Under the pieces are notes generated by a model. The model made no database searches. It was not told the origin of the DNA and was given only the letters and a program-made list of their open reading frames with translations. A stretch of 64,000 bases of DNA from Brachyspira murdochii DSM 12563 (GTDB taxonomy: Bacteria; Spirochaetota; Brachyspiria; Brachyspirales; Brachyspiraceae). Positions 26,211-34,902 of this stretch are shown here, piece by piece. A program made the translations under genes and the position numbers. Positions within the stretch are counted from its first letter, which is position 1; each line of letters begins with the position of its first letter. The stretch covers positions 124,001 through 188,000 of the forward strand of contig NC_014150.1 in the NCBI RefSeq assembly GCF_000092845.1, in the 5' to 3' direction.

Positions 26211-27611
26211 ATATTTTGAATTATTATAAAAATATATATAATCGCTATATATGTAAAAATTAGGTCTGGTCTGGTCTGGTCTGGTCTGGTCTGGTCTGGT
26301 CTGGTCTGTTGAATTTAACTTTGTAATTGGTGCATCTTTCAAAATATCTTCAGAAGCCCAAAAATTATTAATATTTAAATATGAACTTAATTGATTATTT
26401 GATTCTTTTTCTAATTTATAATATACATCCAGTTTTTCATTTTTATTTATATTTCTTGTAGCATAAGCATATAAAGCTGGTGCATGATAATATTCGTTCT
26501 TTTTTAATTTAAAAGTAAAATTGATGCTAAACAATGTTATTCTAAAATAATGTTGAAATCTTCTTATAGAAAATAAATTAAAATATATTTTATAAAAAGA
26601 AAACTCAAATAATAAAAAGTGAAACTGAGCTTTAGGAAAAAATACATTCATTAAAAATTTATACCCTTTTTTATTTTTTTTCTTAATACATGATTTCTTT
26701 AAAAATATCTTTAATTCTTTTAAATTTTTTTTATGATTTTTACTATCATATAAATTAAAACTCCTAAGAAGTCTGTATCTAATATGCCAATCAAATATAA
26801 AAATTGGTATATAATCATTCCAAAATTTTTTATATTTAGGATATAAAGAAGTATATCTATCTATAAGTAAATCAATAAAATCAAAAGTATCATATATTTC
26901 TTTCTCTAATCTATCTTTATTTGATGAATCACTATTTGTACCTAAATTTATATAATAACAACCTATATATTCATTAAGTATATATATATCTCCCATAGAT
27001 TCTGCATATGTCTTTATTGCGACATCTCCACTATACTTATATTTTTTAAATGCTATATTATTATCTAAGTCTTTCTTTCTCATAAGTAAAAATAGCGATA
27101 CAATCTCTTGATATTTACCTCCTAAAGTTGTACTAGACTGATTTATAAAATAATCGATACCATTAATAAAATTTTCTTTACAATATGGTTGATTTAGATA
27201 TTTATTCATTCCTTCAATATACATACATACATGACCAGAAACAATTATAATATTTTCATGCTTTTCTAAAATATCAACAGCATGTGAAAAAAAAGTTGTT
27301 CCCATTAAATAGTCATCATCACAAAGGAAGAATATGTATTTTCCATTAGCATAGTCATCATATGCCTTATAACCATTTTCTGACCCTATATTGATATCTC
27401 TCCTTATATAAATAATATTTTTATTATTTTTTAAATATTCTTGAACCATAATATCTGTACCATCTTCAGAAGCATTATCAGATATTATTAATTCTATATT
27501 CTCATAATCTTGTTCTAATACACTATCTATAGCTTTCTTTAACATATCTTTTCTATTATATGTTGTTAAAATTACTGACAATAATGGCATATTTGAGTTA
27601 GGATTATACAT
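26169..27611 (-). CDS. GT2-family glycosyltransferase with pentapeptide repeat and polar tail
   Basis: 480 residues. The N-terminal GT-A domain shows PLLSVILTTYNRKDMLKKAI, ISDNASEDGTDIMVQ and IFFLCDDDYLMG. A long basic, aromatic-rich middle follows (KKNKKGYKFLMNVFFPKAQF). After about residue 430 come three rounds of DQTRP and then a tail with YSDYIYFYNN and QPMLQYKIVA. Unlike the neighbouring repeat genes it lacks the WWIP module before the repeat; the preceding text is ASEDILKDAPITKLNS. AAGGAG precedes the start, which overlaps the end of the upstream GT2 gene by eight bases. The tail reading frame is set by the repeat number. Confidence 0.88.
   Translation of the reverse strand: MYNPNSNMPLLSVILTTYNRKDMLKKAIDSVLEQDYENIELIISDNASEDGTDIMVQEYLKNNKNIIYIRRDINIGSENGYKAYDDYANGKYIFFLCDDDYLMGTTFFSHAVDILEKHENIIIVSGHVCMYIEGMNKYLNQPYCKENFINGIDYFINQSSTTLGGKYQEIVSLFLLMRKKDLDNNIAFKKYKYSGDVAIKTYAESMGDIYILNEYIGCYYINLGTNSDSSNKDRLEKEIYDTFDFIDLLIDRYTSLYPKYKKFWNDYIPIFIFDWHIRYRLLRSFNLYDSKNHKKNLKELKIFLKKSCIKKKNKKGYKFLMNVFFPKAQFHFLLFEFSFYKIYFNLFSIRRFQHYFRITLFSINFTFKLKKNEYYHAPALYAYATRNINKNEKLDVYYKLEKESNNQLSSYLNINNFWASEDILKDAPITKLNSTDQTRPDQTRPDQTRPNFYIYSDYIYFYNNSKYKKIQPMLQYKIVA
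26263..26308 (-). repeat. Pentanucleotide repeat CCAGA (coding strand), 9.2 copies
   Basis: 46 bases of exact repeat in a GT2 gene, leading into the polar tail in the current register. Loss of one unit gives an immediate stop; gain of one gives a hydrophobic tail of about 38 residues similar to that of the radical SAM gene. Confidence 0.97.
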
Positions 27612-28641
27612 ATTTTTTTCTCCTTATGTTAATACTAAATCCAAAAATAAATAATTGAATAAACTTTTCATCTACTTCTATACCAAATAAAACCAATTTG
27701 AACGGAATAGTAAAAGTTAATGAACCAAATATAGCAGATTTTATTTTAGGATATTTTTTTATTATCTCTTTTGATTTTATTATCTTAAATGCTTTTTTCT
27801 TACCAATAACTTTACAAAGCTGTGCTGTGTGCCAAATTAGTATATTAGAAAATATTTTTTCAATTTTAATATCTATTTCATTTGCATAATTAGGATATAA
27901 ATTCTTAGCTTTAGTTTTCAAATCAATTATTAATTCATTCATATAATCTATATTTGATATCGTATCTATATTATATTTATCCTGACCAAAATTATGTTCA
28001 ACATAACATCCTATAATTTCATTAGATAAAAAATATACATCTCCATATAGAAATAAATACAACCATAACCAAGTATCTCCAGAAGGCAATGCTTTTGAGA
28101 ATACTTCTGTTTTATCAGCAGCAGATTTTCTAAACATAGCAAAAAATGATGTTATATTATCATATCCTTCATGATTAGCATAATTTAAAAGATAATCAAT
28201 GCCTTTTATATATTCTTTAGAATTATATATATCTATAAAAATATTATTATTTTTCTCATTAAAACATTTTACAACGCCTCTAACAATAACAATATTTTCA
28301 TTTTCTTCCATTGCTTTCACAGAATTCTCAAAAAATGTATTACTTATAAAATAATCATCATCACATAAAATAATTGCATATTTTCCTTTTAAATGTTTAT
28401 ATGCCTCAGAGCCATTGTATAATGGTCCAATATTTTTTTCCCTTCTATTATAAATAATTCTTTTATCACTCTTTGAAAATTCTTGCATAAAATCAAAAGT
28501 ACCATCTGTTGAAGCATTGTCTGTAACATATATTTCTATATTTTTATATGTTTGTTTTAAAACACTCTCTAAAGCCCTTTTTAATAAATCTTTCCTATTA
28601 TATGTAGGTATTAAAACAGAAACTAATGGAAAGGTATTCAT
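27604..28641 (-). CDS. GT2-family glycosyltransferase
   Basis: 345 residues from the start at 28641 (MNTFPLVSVLIPTYNRKDLL), chosen because GGAG lies upstream and the ATGA overlap with the preceding gene's stop suggests coupling. The motifs TDNASTDGTFDFMQEF and YAIILCDDDYFIS mark the GT-A nucleotide-sugar site. The C-terminus ends in FIQLFIFGFSINIRRKK, a hydrophobic strand and a basic end also seen in several other proteins of this locus. It probably adds one sugar to the growing repeat unit; donor and acceptor are unknown. Confidence 0.9.
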   Translation of the reverse strand: MNTFPLVSVLIPTYNRKDLLKRALESVLKQTYKNIEIYVTDNASTDGTFDFMQEFSKSDKRIIYNRREKNIGPLYNGSEAYKHLKGKYAIILCDDDYFISNTFFENSVKAMEENENIVIVRGVVKCFNEKNNNIFIDIYNSKEYIKGIDYLLNYANHEGYDNITSFFAMFRKSAADKTEVFSKALPSGDTWLWLYLFLYGDVYFLSNEIIGCYVEHNFGQDKYNIDTISNIDYMNELIIDLKTKAKNLYPNYANEIDIKIEKIFSNILIWHTAQLCKVIGKKKAFKIIKSKEIIKKYPKIKSAIFGSLTFTIPFKLVLFGIEVDEKFIQLFIFGFSINIRRKKYV

Positions 28642-29660
28642 TTTATAACTCCAACAGATAAATTCCATTTTATTGTTCTTTTTATTGCATCATCTAAAGT
28701 ATAATTTTCTTTTACTTTTAATTCTTCAATAATTTTAGAATTATTTGGTACATATTTAGGAGTAGGGTAGTTATAGTTAGGTTTAGTCAATACTTCTATA
28801 TTTCCATCATAATTATTAATAGAATTAGAAACTTTTTTTGCCAAATCATATATAGATATTTCATAAGAAGAACCTACATTATATATACTTTTATTATTAG
28901 AATTTAATAACATCACAAAAAGCCATATTACTAAATCAGCAGTATATAAATAGCTCCTTAAAGGTCTTCCATCACCCATTATTATTATATTTTTATTTTG
29001 AATGACATCTCTAATAAAATTACCGATAGCAAAATGTATATTTAAATTTAAATATGGACCAACAAAGGCAAAACATCTTGCTATACTTACATTTATACCT
29101 GAGTTTAAAAATAGTTCTTCTGATATTTTTTTAGCTTTACCATAAAATGTGGTAGGGGAGCCATAATATGTTTCTTCAAATGACTTTATTGATTCATACT
29201 GCTCACCATAAACAGCTCCAGAACTAGTAAACAACAATTTTTTAACATTCATACTATTAGCTATATTTATTATATTTTTAGTACCATCTAATATTATAGA
29301 ATACATTTCTGAAGGATTTTCTTTTTCTAATTTTTCTGAAGCAGGAGCAGCGGCATGTATGATATAATCATATTCTTTACCGGGATTAAAATTTCTTATA
29401 TCTCCATTTATAAAGTGAATAAAGTCAGTATTACAATAAGGATTATCAAATAAAAAATTATATTTGTTTCTAGTTAATACGGTAATATCAAAACTATAAT
29501 ATTGCCTTATATACATCAAAAAATTTAAAATAGATTTTCCAAATAAACCAGTACCTCCAGTAATTAATATACTAGAATCATCTAATTTACTTAAATCTGT
29601 TAAAATTTTTAATTGATTAAAAATAAACTCTACATCTTCCAATATTATATTATTAATCAT
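28638..29660 (-). CDS. NAD-dependent epimerase/dehydratase (extended SDR)
   Basis: The start is at 29660 (MINNIILEDVEFIF) because AAGGA lies close upstream; an earlier in-frame ATG would overlap the repeat gene. About 340 residues. The Rossmann loop is ITGGTGLFGKSILNFL, the active-site motifs are SSGAVYGE and YGKAKKISEELF (Y-x3-K), and ARCFAFVGPYL lies in the substrate domain. Likely reactions are 4-epimerisation or 4-keto reduction of a nucleotide sugar. Next to rfbFGH and the TPP enzyme, a role as the 4-ketoreductase for a CDP-linked sugar is plausible but inferred. It is coupled to the next GT2 gene by a 4-bp overlap. Confidence 0.85.
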   Translation of the reverse strand: MINNIILEDVEFIFNQLKILTDLSKLDDSSILITGGTGLFGKSILNFLMYIRQYYSFDITVLTRNKYNFLFDNPYCNTDFIHFINGDIRNFNPGKEYDYIIHAAAPASEKLEKENPSEMYSIILDGTKNIINIANSMNVKKLLFTSSGAVYGEQYESIKSFEETYYGSPTTFYGKAKKISEELFLNSGINVSIARCFAFVGPYLNLNIHFAIGNFIRDVIQNKNIIIMGDGRPLRSYLYTADLVIWLFVMLLNSNNKSIYNVGSSYEISIYDLAKKVSNSINNYDGNIEVLTKPNYNYPTPKYVPNNSKIIEELKVKENYTLDDAIKRTIKWNLSVGVIK

Positions 29661-29709
29661 TATTTTCCTTTTATTTTTAGATACAAGTTTACGATAATAG
29701 AAACAAACT

Positions 29710-30957
29710 CTATGCTGCCTCCTCACAGTAATAACTAAATATTAGCTCTGCTCTGCTCTGCTCTGCTCTGCTCTGCTCTGCTCTCAATTCATGTATTCTG
29801 CCATTAAATTTTACATCATTTAATAAATCCTGTTTAATAATTTCAGAATATAAGATAGAGGTTATTATAACATTATCAGTATTTTGAAGTATATTAGGAG
29901 TAAATACTTCTATTTTATTACCTTTATAATCAATAATTTTCTTACCAGAAAATGACTCATTTTTATCTATTATTCCATCAATATTACAATTAGAAAAATA
30001 TTTTTTATCTAATAATATTCTTCTTAAAAAAGCTCCAAATCCCCAACAATAAGTTGATTTTGTATTATCTATATTATTTATTGTATACTTATCTATTTCA
30101 CAGCTATAATTAATATATTCTTTCATTTTTTTTATAGCTTCAAAATCTTTTAATTTATTTATAAATAGTTTAATACCCTTTTGAAAAACACCATATATTA
30201 TATATGATTTTATATTTGAAACATTATCAAAATAAAATGAATCTTTTTCTACTAATTTAAAGTTATCAAATAAATATTCTAATGTAATTAATGAAAAATG
30301 ATTTATATGCTCCAAATCAAAATAATAATATGCTGCTAACTTATTTTTTATATACGATGTAGCATCAGGAATATCGATATATAATATACCATTATCATTT
30401 AATATATTCTCTAATATATACTTTACATTTTTTAAGTCATATATATGCTCTAAAACTTGGCTTAATATTACAACATCAAATTTTTTGTCAATATTTTTTA
30501 AATCAAAAATACTAGAAGCTTCTCCTCCTATATTATATTGTTTCAAATTTTCTATAGCTTCCTTAGAAGACTCAATACCATATAAATTAGTATATCCTCT
30601 ATCTTGAAAAGCTCTTAAAAGTCCTCCTTTAGCACATCCAATATCAATTATGCTGCTATCTTTATTAATAAATTTTTCTATTCTATCTATTACACCATTA
30701 TATCTTATCTTATCTAAATTTGACAATCCTCCAGCACCTGAAGTAAAACTAGATGAATATTTTGTAGTATTTGAATAATACTTATCATAATCTTTTTGAG
30801 TCCAAACAGTATTATTAAAAATAAATCCGCAATTATTACAGGCAACTATATCATAATGTTCTGGTATAAATTCTTCTTTAGCTTTAGCAAAATTTATTTC
30901 ATAAAGATTTTCACCTTCTTCACAATCGCATATAGGGCATATTCTTTGCAATACCAT
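29710..30957 (-). CDS. Zn-ribbon SAM methyltransferase (sugar C-methyltransferase-like) with AEQSR repeat tail
   Basis: 415 residues. The N-terminal CPICDC and later CNNCGF pairs form a zinc-binding domain like that of sugar C-methyltransferases (TylCIII/NovU group). The SAM motif IIDIGCAKGGLLRAFQDRG follows at about residue 100, with VVILSQVLEHIYDL after it. The C-terminal part (CWGFGAFLRRILL, IDGIIDKNESFSGK) matches the third domain of that group. The gene ends with AEQSR repeats and a short tail finishing EEAA. AAGGAT precedes the ATG. Within the rfbFGH operon it may methylate a keto sugar; the exact substrate is unknown. Confidence 0.85.
   Translation of the reverse strand: MVLQRICPICDCEEGENLYEINFAKAKEEFIPEHYDIVACNNCGFIFNNTVWTQKDYDKYYSNTTKYSSSFTSGAGGLSNLDKIRYNGVIDRIEKFINKDSSIIDIGCAKGGLLRAFQDRGYTNLYGIESSKEAIENLKQYNIGGEASSIFDLKNIDKKFDVVILSQVLEHIYDLKNVKYILENILNDNGILYIDIPDATSYIKNKLAAYYYFDLEHINHFSLITLEYLFDNFKLVEKDSFYFDNVSNIKSYIIYGVFQKGIKLFINKLKDFEAIKKMKEYINYSCEIDKYTINNIDNTKSTYCWGFGAFLRRILLDKKYFSNCNIDGIIDKNESFSGKKIIDYKGNKIEVFTPNILQNTDNVIITSILYSEIIKQDLLNDVKFNGRIHELRAEQSRAEQSRAELIFSYYCEEAA
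29745..29784 (-). repeat. Pentanucleotide repeat GCAGA (coding strand), 8 copies
   Basis: 40 bases of exact CTCTG repeat (coding strand CAGAG). Here the fifth base is G, so the peptide is AEQSR instead of DQTRP. Both other registers stop within four codons; the present one gives a short tail ending EEAA. No terminator hairpin follows. Confidence 0.97.
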
Positions 30958-30967
30958 AAATTATCCT

Positions 30968-32749
30968 TTATATATAAATATTTTCGCTTAATTCTTCTTT
31001 GGAAAGTAGGGGAGTCATATCTTCTAATGAACGGCTTACCATTTTACCATTAGGAAGTTTTTCAGATGAAATTTTTGGCAAAAATAAATAATCTTTTTCT
31101 AAGATTACATCACAAAATACAGGACCATTTATATTTAAAATTTCATCTAATATGTTGTTAATATTTTCTTTTTTATCTATACAAAAGTATTTCAAATTAA
31201 ACGCCTTGGCAATAAATTCCCAATTAGGAAAAGATACACCAGAATTAAAATCACAACCTGTTCTTGTTTTAAAGAAATTATCTTGTGTCTGTCTAATGGA
31301 AGCATACTCATTATTATTATATAAAAATAGTTTAATATTCAAGTTATAATGAGAAATAGTTTGAAGTTCTTGAAGATTCATCATTAAACTTCCATCACCT
31401 TCTAAACAAATAACATTTTTATCTTTAGATGAAACTGCTGCACCAATAGATGCAGGCAAACCAAATCCCATAGCAGCACATCCAGAATTACAAAACATTC
31501 TATTATTTTCTTTCACTATACCTACTTGAAATAAAGCTAAACTAGGTGTAGCATTTGTACAAGTTACTATATCATCATTTGATAATTTATTTGTTAATTT
31601 ATAAGTAAAATAATAAGGATTTACATCATTAGAAACTGTGTATTCATCTAAAAGATTTGAATATTTATTTTTTATATTTAAAGCCCATTCTCTCCATTTG
31701 GTATGTTTATTTACTTCAATATTTTCTAATGAATCATTTAAAGTATTAATAAATAGATTAACATCATTATTGATTTTCAATGTGTAATTTATAGTAGGTT
31801 TATTAAGTTCAGCATTATCTATATCTACTCCTATAATATGCTTAGCATTTTTAGCAAAATTTTCATAATTATAACCAATTTGTCTTATATTATTTCTTGA
31901 AGCCAAAGACAATACAACATCAGAATTTTGTAAAATTATATTTCCATACCTATTACCAATAGTACCTATACGACCAACATAATTTTTATTATCTGTAGGA
32001 ATTATATCAAATCCATTAAAAGTTGATAATACAGGAATATCTAGTTTATCTATTAACTTATAAAATTCCTTTATAGAATTAGAAAGTCTTATTCCATGAC
32101 CTGCTATAATAACAGGAGATTTGGCATTCTGCAATATATTTATAACTTCATCAATCTGTTCTTTTATAATTGGAATATTTATATCTTTTAATTTATATTC
32201 TTCTAAATTATTTTCATCAATATCTGAAGCCTGAACATCCAAAGGGACATCCAACCAAACAGGACCTTTTCTTCCAGATTTTGCTATATGTACAGCTTTC
32301 TGTATTTCATATTTAATGCTTAATGGATCTTTAACCATTACTGCATATTTAGTAACAGGTTTAACTATATCTATGATATTTATTTCCTGATCACCAAGCT
32401 GTCTTAAATTAAGTTCTCTGCAAGACGCTATTGTAGTTTCAAATTTAACCTGTCCTGAAATATATAAGACAGGAACTGAATCTAAATATTCTCCAATAAC
32501 CCCCGTTAATGTATTTGTTCCTCCAGGTCCAGTAGTAACATTAACAACAGATAAATTTCCATTAATTCTGCTGTAACCATCAGCAGCTATTGCACAGGCC
32601 TGTTCATGGTGGCAGCATATGACATTAATATTTTTATTGTTTCCAACTGAATCATTAAGATGCATAGCTCCACCGCCAGAAACCATAAATACATCTTTTA
32701 CATTGTATTCTTCATTTAGAAATTTAAATATAAAATCAGAAACCTTCAT
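30968..32749 (-). CDS. TPP-dependent acetolactate-synthase-like enzyme (YerE-like candidate)
   Basis: 593 residues with three TPP-enzyme domains. The catalytic Glu lies in CCHHEQACAIAADGYSR, followed by NVTTGPGGTNTLTGV. The TPP-binding segment is CLEGDGSLMMNLQELQTISH followed by LFLYNNNEYASIRQTQ. It resembles the acetolactate synthase large subunit but lies in a sugar operon without ilvN, next to rfbFGH. Its closest functional analogue by context is YerE, which adds a two-carbon unit from pyruvate to CDP-4-keto-3,6-dideoxyglucose to make a branched sugar. That assignment is inference; a true acetolactate or other 2-oxoacid enzyme remains possible. AGGAT precedes the start. Confidence 0.82.
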   Translation of the reverse strand: MKVSDFIFKFLNEEYNVKDVFMVSGGGAMHLNDSVGNNKNINVICCHHEQACAIAADGYSRINGNLSVVNVTTGPGGTNTLTGVIGEYLDSVPVLYISGQVKFETTIASCRELNLRQLGDQEINIIDIVKPVTKYAVMVKDPLSIKYEIQKAVHIAKSGRKGPVWLDVPLDVQASDIDENNLEEYKLKDINIPIIKEQIDEVINILQNAKSPVIIAGHGIRLSNSIKEFYKLIDKLDIPVLSTFNGFDIIPTDNKNYVGRIGTIGNRYGNIILQNSDVVLSLASRNNIRQIGYNYENFAKNAKHIIGVDIDNAELNKPTINYTLKINNDVNLFINTLNDSLENIEVNKHTKWREWALNIKNKYSNLLDEYTVSNDVNPYYFTYKLTNKLSNDDIVTCTNATPSLALFQVGIVKENNRMFCNSGCAAMGFGLPASIGAAVSSKDKNVICLEGDGSLMMNLQELQTISHYNLNIKLFLYNNNEYASIRQTQDNFFKTRTGCDFNSGVSFPNWEFIAKAFNLKYFCIDKKENINNILDEILNINGPVFCDVILEKDYLFLPKISSEKLPNGKMVSRSLEDMTPLLSKEELSENIYI

Positions 32750-32757
32750 ACAAAATC

Positions 32758-33582
32758 CTATAGAACAGCTGCTGTACTCTTATTGTATTTAATTAAATTT
32801 TGTATAAGCATTGTTTTTAATCTAGTCTGTTCATATCCAGGATTATAATTATATTTTCTTAAGAAATGTTCAGTAGACAAATTACCATCATGCCATTTCC
32901 CACCAAGTCCCATCATAGTAATATCAGTATATTTGCATCCATAATGCAAAGCTACTTCCAAAAGCATTTCAGCAGTACCATTTTTATCATGAAAATGCAT
33001 ACCGGCTTCAATACCTTCTTCACGGCATGCTTCTAATGTATTTCTAACATATTCAGTGGTAAAGATACTTTCTGTATCAGCAAAATATATGACTGGTATA
33101 TCATGCTGTTTAGCAAATTTAGCAAATTCTCTGTTTTTATCTATTGTATTATGACCGGAACTTGTAAAATTAATAAATACCTCATAATCTAAATCTTTAA
33201 TTTCTTTTACATGCTTTTCCAAAACAGAGAAATCTGTTTCGCTAGATCTTGTAAGTATTCTAACTGCATCTATAACCGTTTCTTTTCTTGGAAGCAATTC
33301 ACTTAAAGGTCTTTGAATATCTCTCATAGCAGATAGCTTAACAGTATTTTTTGTAATTGAAAAAATATTTTTTATTTCTTCATTATCTAAACTACAATAA
33401 CGGAAATGTCCTCTGTTAGGATCTGCTTCTTTGTTATGAAAAAAGCCTAGTTCTAAATAATCAATACCGGCAGATTGTGCGAATTTATAATAATCTCTGC
33501 AAAAGTCTTCATCAAAAAACCAACCTGTTTGATATCCAGCTTCTCTAAATGTACAATCAAATACTGTAATATTTCCTATCAT
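32758..33582 (-). CDS. DRE-TIM aldolase-like protein (HMGL-like)
   Basis: 274 residues with the DRE-TIM metallolyase pattern. FDCTFREAG stands in for the classic DxTLRDG, and MHFHDKNGTAEMLLE holds the HxH metal-binding site. IDYLELGFF and YFADTESIF are further barrel strands. Related proteins include 4-hydroxy-2-oxovalerate aldolase. It overlaps the rfbH stop by one base (TAATG) and is followed by the TPP enzyme. The pair often occurs together in polysaccharide loci, which suggests they make a branched or extended sugar from a 2-oxoacid. The reaction is not known to me. Confidence 0.8.
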   Translation of the reverse strand: MIGNITVFDCTFREAGYQTGWFFDEDFCRDYYKFAQSAGIDYLELGFFHNKEADPNRGHFRYCSLDNEEIKNIFSITKNTVKLSAMRDIQRPLSELLPRKETVIDAVRILTRSSETDFSVLEKHVKEIKDLDYEVFINFTSSGHNTIDKNREFAKFAKQHDIPVIYFADTESIFTTEYVRNTLEACREEGIEAGMHFHDKNGTAEMLLEVALHYGCKYTDITMMGLGGKWHDGNLSTEHFLRKYNYNPGYEQTRLKTMLIQNLIKYNKSTAAVL

Positions 33583-34889
33583 TATTTTCCTCCTAAATTT
33601 GATATAAACTCTCCAATAATAAGTTCAACATAATCAATCATAGAATCATCAATTCCAGGATAAACCCCAATCCAAAAAGTATTATTCATAATAAAATCAG
33701 AATTTGTAAGTTCTCCTACAATTCTATAATTACGTCCTATCATATAAGGCTGCTTAATAATATTTCCAGCAAATAGTAATCTAGTACCAATTTTATTATC
33801 ATTTAAATATTTTACTATATCGTTTCTTGTAAATGGTGCTTCTTCTTTTACACTTATCAGAAAACCAAACCAAGAAGGATCACTATTTTCCTGTTCCTTA
33901 GGCAGAATTAAATATTTGCTAAATTTTTCTAATTTATTTTTTATTTTTTTAAAATTCTCTTTTCTTTTTTCTATAAATTCATTAATTTTTCTTAATTGTG
34001 CAACACCGCAAGCAGCCTGCATATCTGTAATTTTTAAGTTATAACCTAAATGTGAATATGTATATTTATGATCATATCCCTCAGGTAAATCTCCTATTTT
34101 TTGTGAAAATCTTTGTCTGCAAGTATCATCACATCCCGGAGAACACCAACAATCACGTCCCCAATCTCTAATACTTTCCATTGCTTTTTTTAAAATAGGG
34201 TTATCTGTAAGCACTGCTCCGCCTTCCCCCATAGTAATATGATGAGCAGGATAAAAACTTAATGTAGCAATATCTCCGAAAGTTCCAACTTTTTTATTAT
34301 TATAAGTACTTCCCAATGCATCACAGCAATCTTCTATCAACCATAGATTGTATTTATCACAAAATTCTCTTACTTTTTGTATATTAAAAGGATTTCCTAA
34401 GGTATGTGCTAAAATAACAGCTTTAGTTTTATCACTTTTGGCTTTTTCTAATTCTTCAACATTTACATTATATGTTTTTAATTCTACATCTACAAACACA
34501 GGTACTAAATTATTTTGAAGTATTGGATTAACAGTTGTTGGAAAACCTGCTGCAACTGTTATAACTTCATCTACAGCTTTTAATGCCCTATCTTTTAATA
34601 GATGGCTTGTTAATGAAGTTACTGCAATTAAGTTTGCTGAAGAACCTGAATTACAAGTCAAAGCATATTTTAGTCCGAAAAACTCTTTTAAACCTTTTTC
34701 AAATTCATCATTATATCTATATGTTGTAAGATGAAAATCTAAAGCACTATCAACCAATGCAGCAACATCATCCTCATCGAATACTCTGCCAGAAACGGGT
34801 ACAGAACTTAATCCTTTTACAAATTCTTTAGGGGCATATTCTTTTCTAGCATATTCTCTAACCATTTCTAATAATTTATTTCTATCCAT
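33582..34889 (-). CDS. rfbH: CDP-6-deoxy-D-xylo-4-hexulose-3-dehydrase
   Basis: 435 residues; a PLP-dependent, iron-sulfur dehydrase that removes the 3-OH of CDP-4-keto-6-deoxyglucose on the way to 3,6-dideoxyhexoses. The PLP lysine of ordinary aminotransferases is replaced by His in FYPAHHITMGEGG, a signature of this enzyme, and the cluster cysteines appear in DCWCSPGCDDTC. The N-terminal YAPKEFVKGLSSVPVSGRVF also matches the family. The ferredoxin-reductase partner (RfbI/DdhD) is not in this window and would have to be encoded elsewhere. It lies between rfbG and the aldolase-like gene. Confidence 0.95.
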   Translation of the reverse strand: MDRNKLLEMVREYARKEYAPKEFVKGLSSVPVSGRVFDEDDVAALVDSALDFHLTTYRYNDEFEKGLKEFFGLKYALTCNSGSSANLIAVTSLTSHLLKDRALKAVDEVITVAAGFPTTVNPILQNNLVPVFVDVELKTYNVNVEELEKAKSDKTKAVILAHTLGNPFNIQKVREFCDKYNLWLIEDCCDALGSTYNNKKVGTFGDIATLSFYPAHHITMGEGGAVLTDNPILKKAMESIRDWGRDCWCSPGCDDTCRQRFSQKIGDLPEGYDHKYTYSHLGYNLKITDMQAACGVAQLRKINEFIEKRKENFKKIKNKLEKFSKYLILPKEQENSDPSWFGFLISVKEEAPFTRNDIVKYLNDNKIGTRLLFAGNIIKQPYMIGRNYRIVGELTNSDFIMNNTFWIGVYPGIDDSMIDYVELIIGEFISNLGGK

Positions 34890-34902
34890 ACTTTATTAAC
34901 CT

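Noticed and set aside
21564-26308. The TCTGG arrays as CRISPR repeats
   Set aside because: The unit is 5 bases with no spacers, lies inside coding sequence, and no cas genes are present.
28638-29726. Longer start of the epimerase gene at 29726
   Set aside because: The upstream extension overlaps the tail of the methyltransferase gene and has no ribosome binding site; the ATG at 29660 has AAGGA close upstream and begins at the conserved domain.
30968-32749. Housekeeping acetolactate synthase (ilvB)
   Set aside because: No ilvN, ilvC or ilvD genes are nearby and it is embedded in a CDP-sugar operon; left as YerE-like candidate, with uncertainty.
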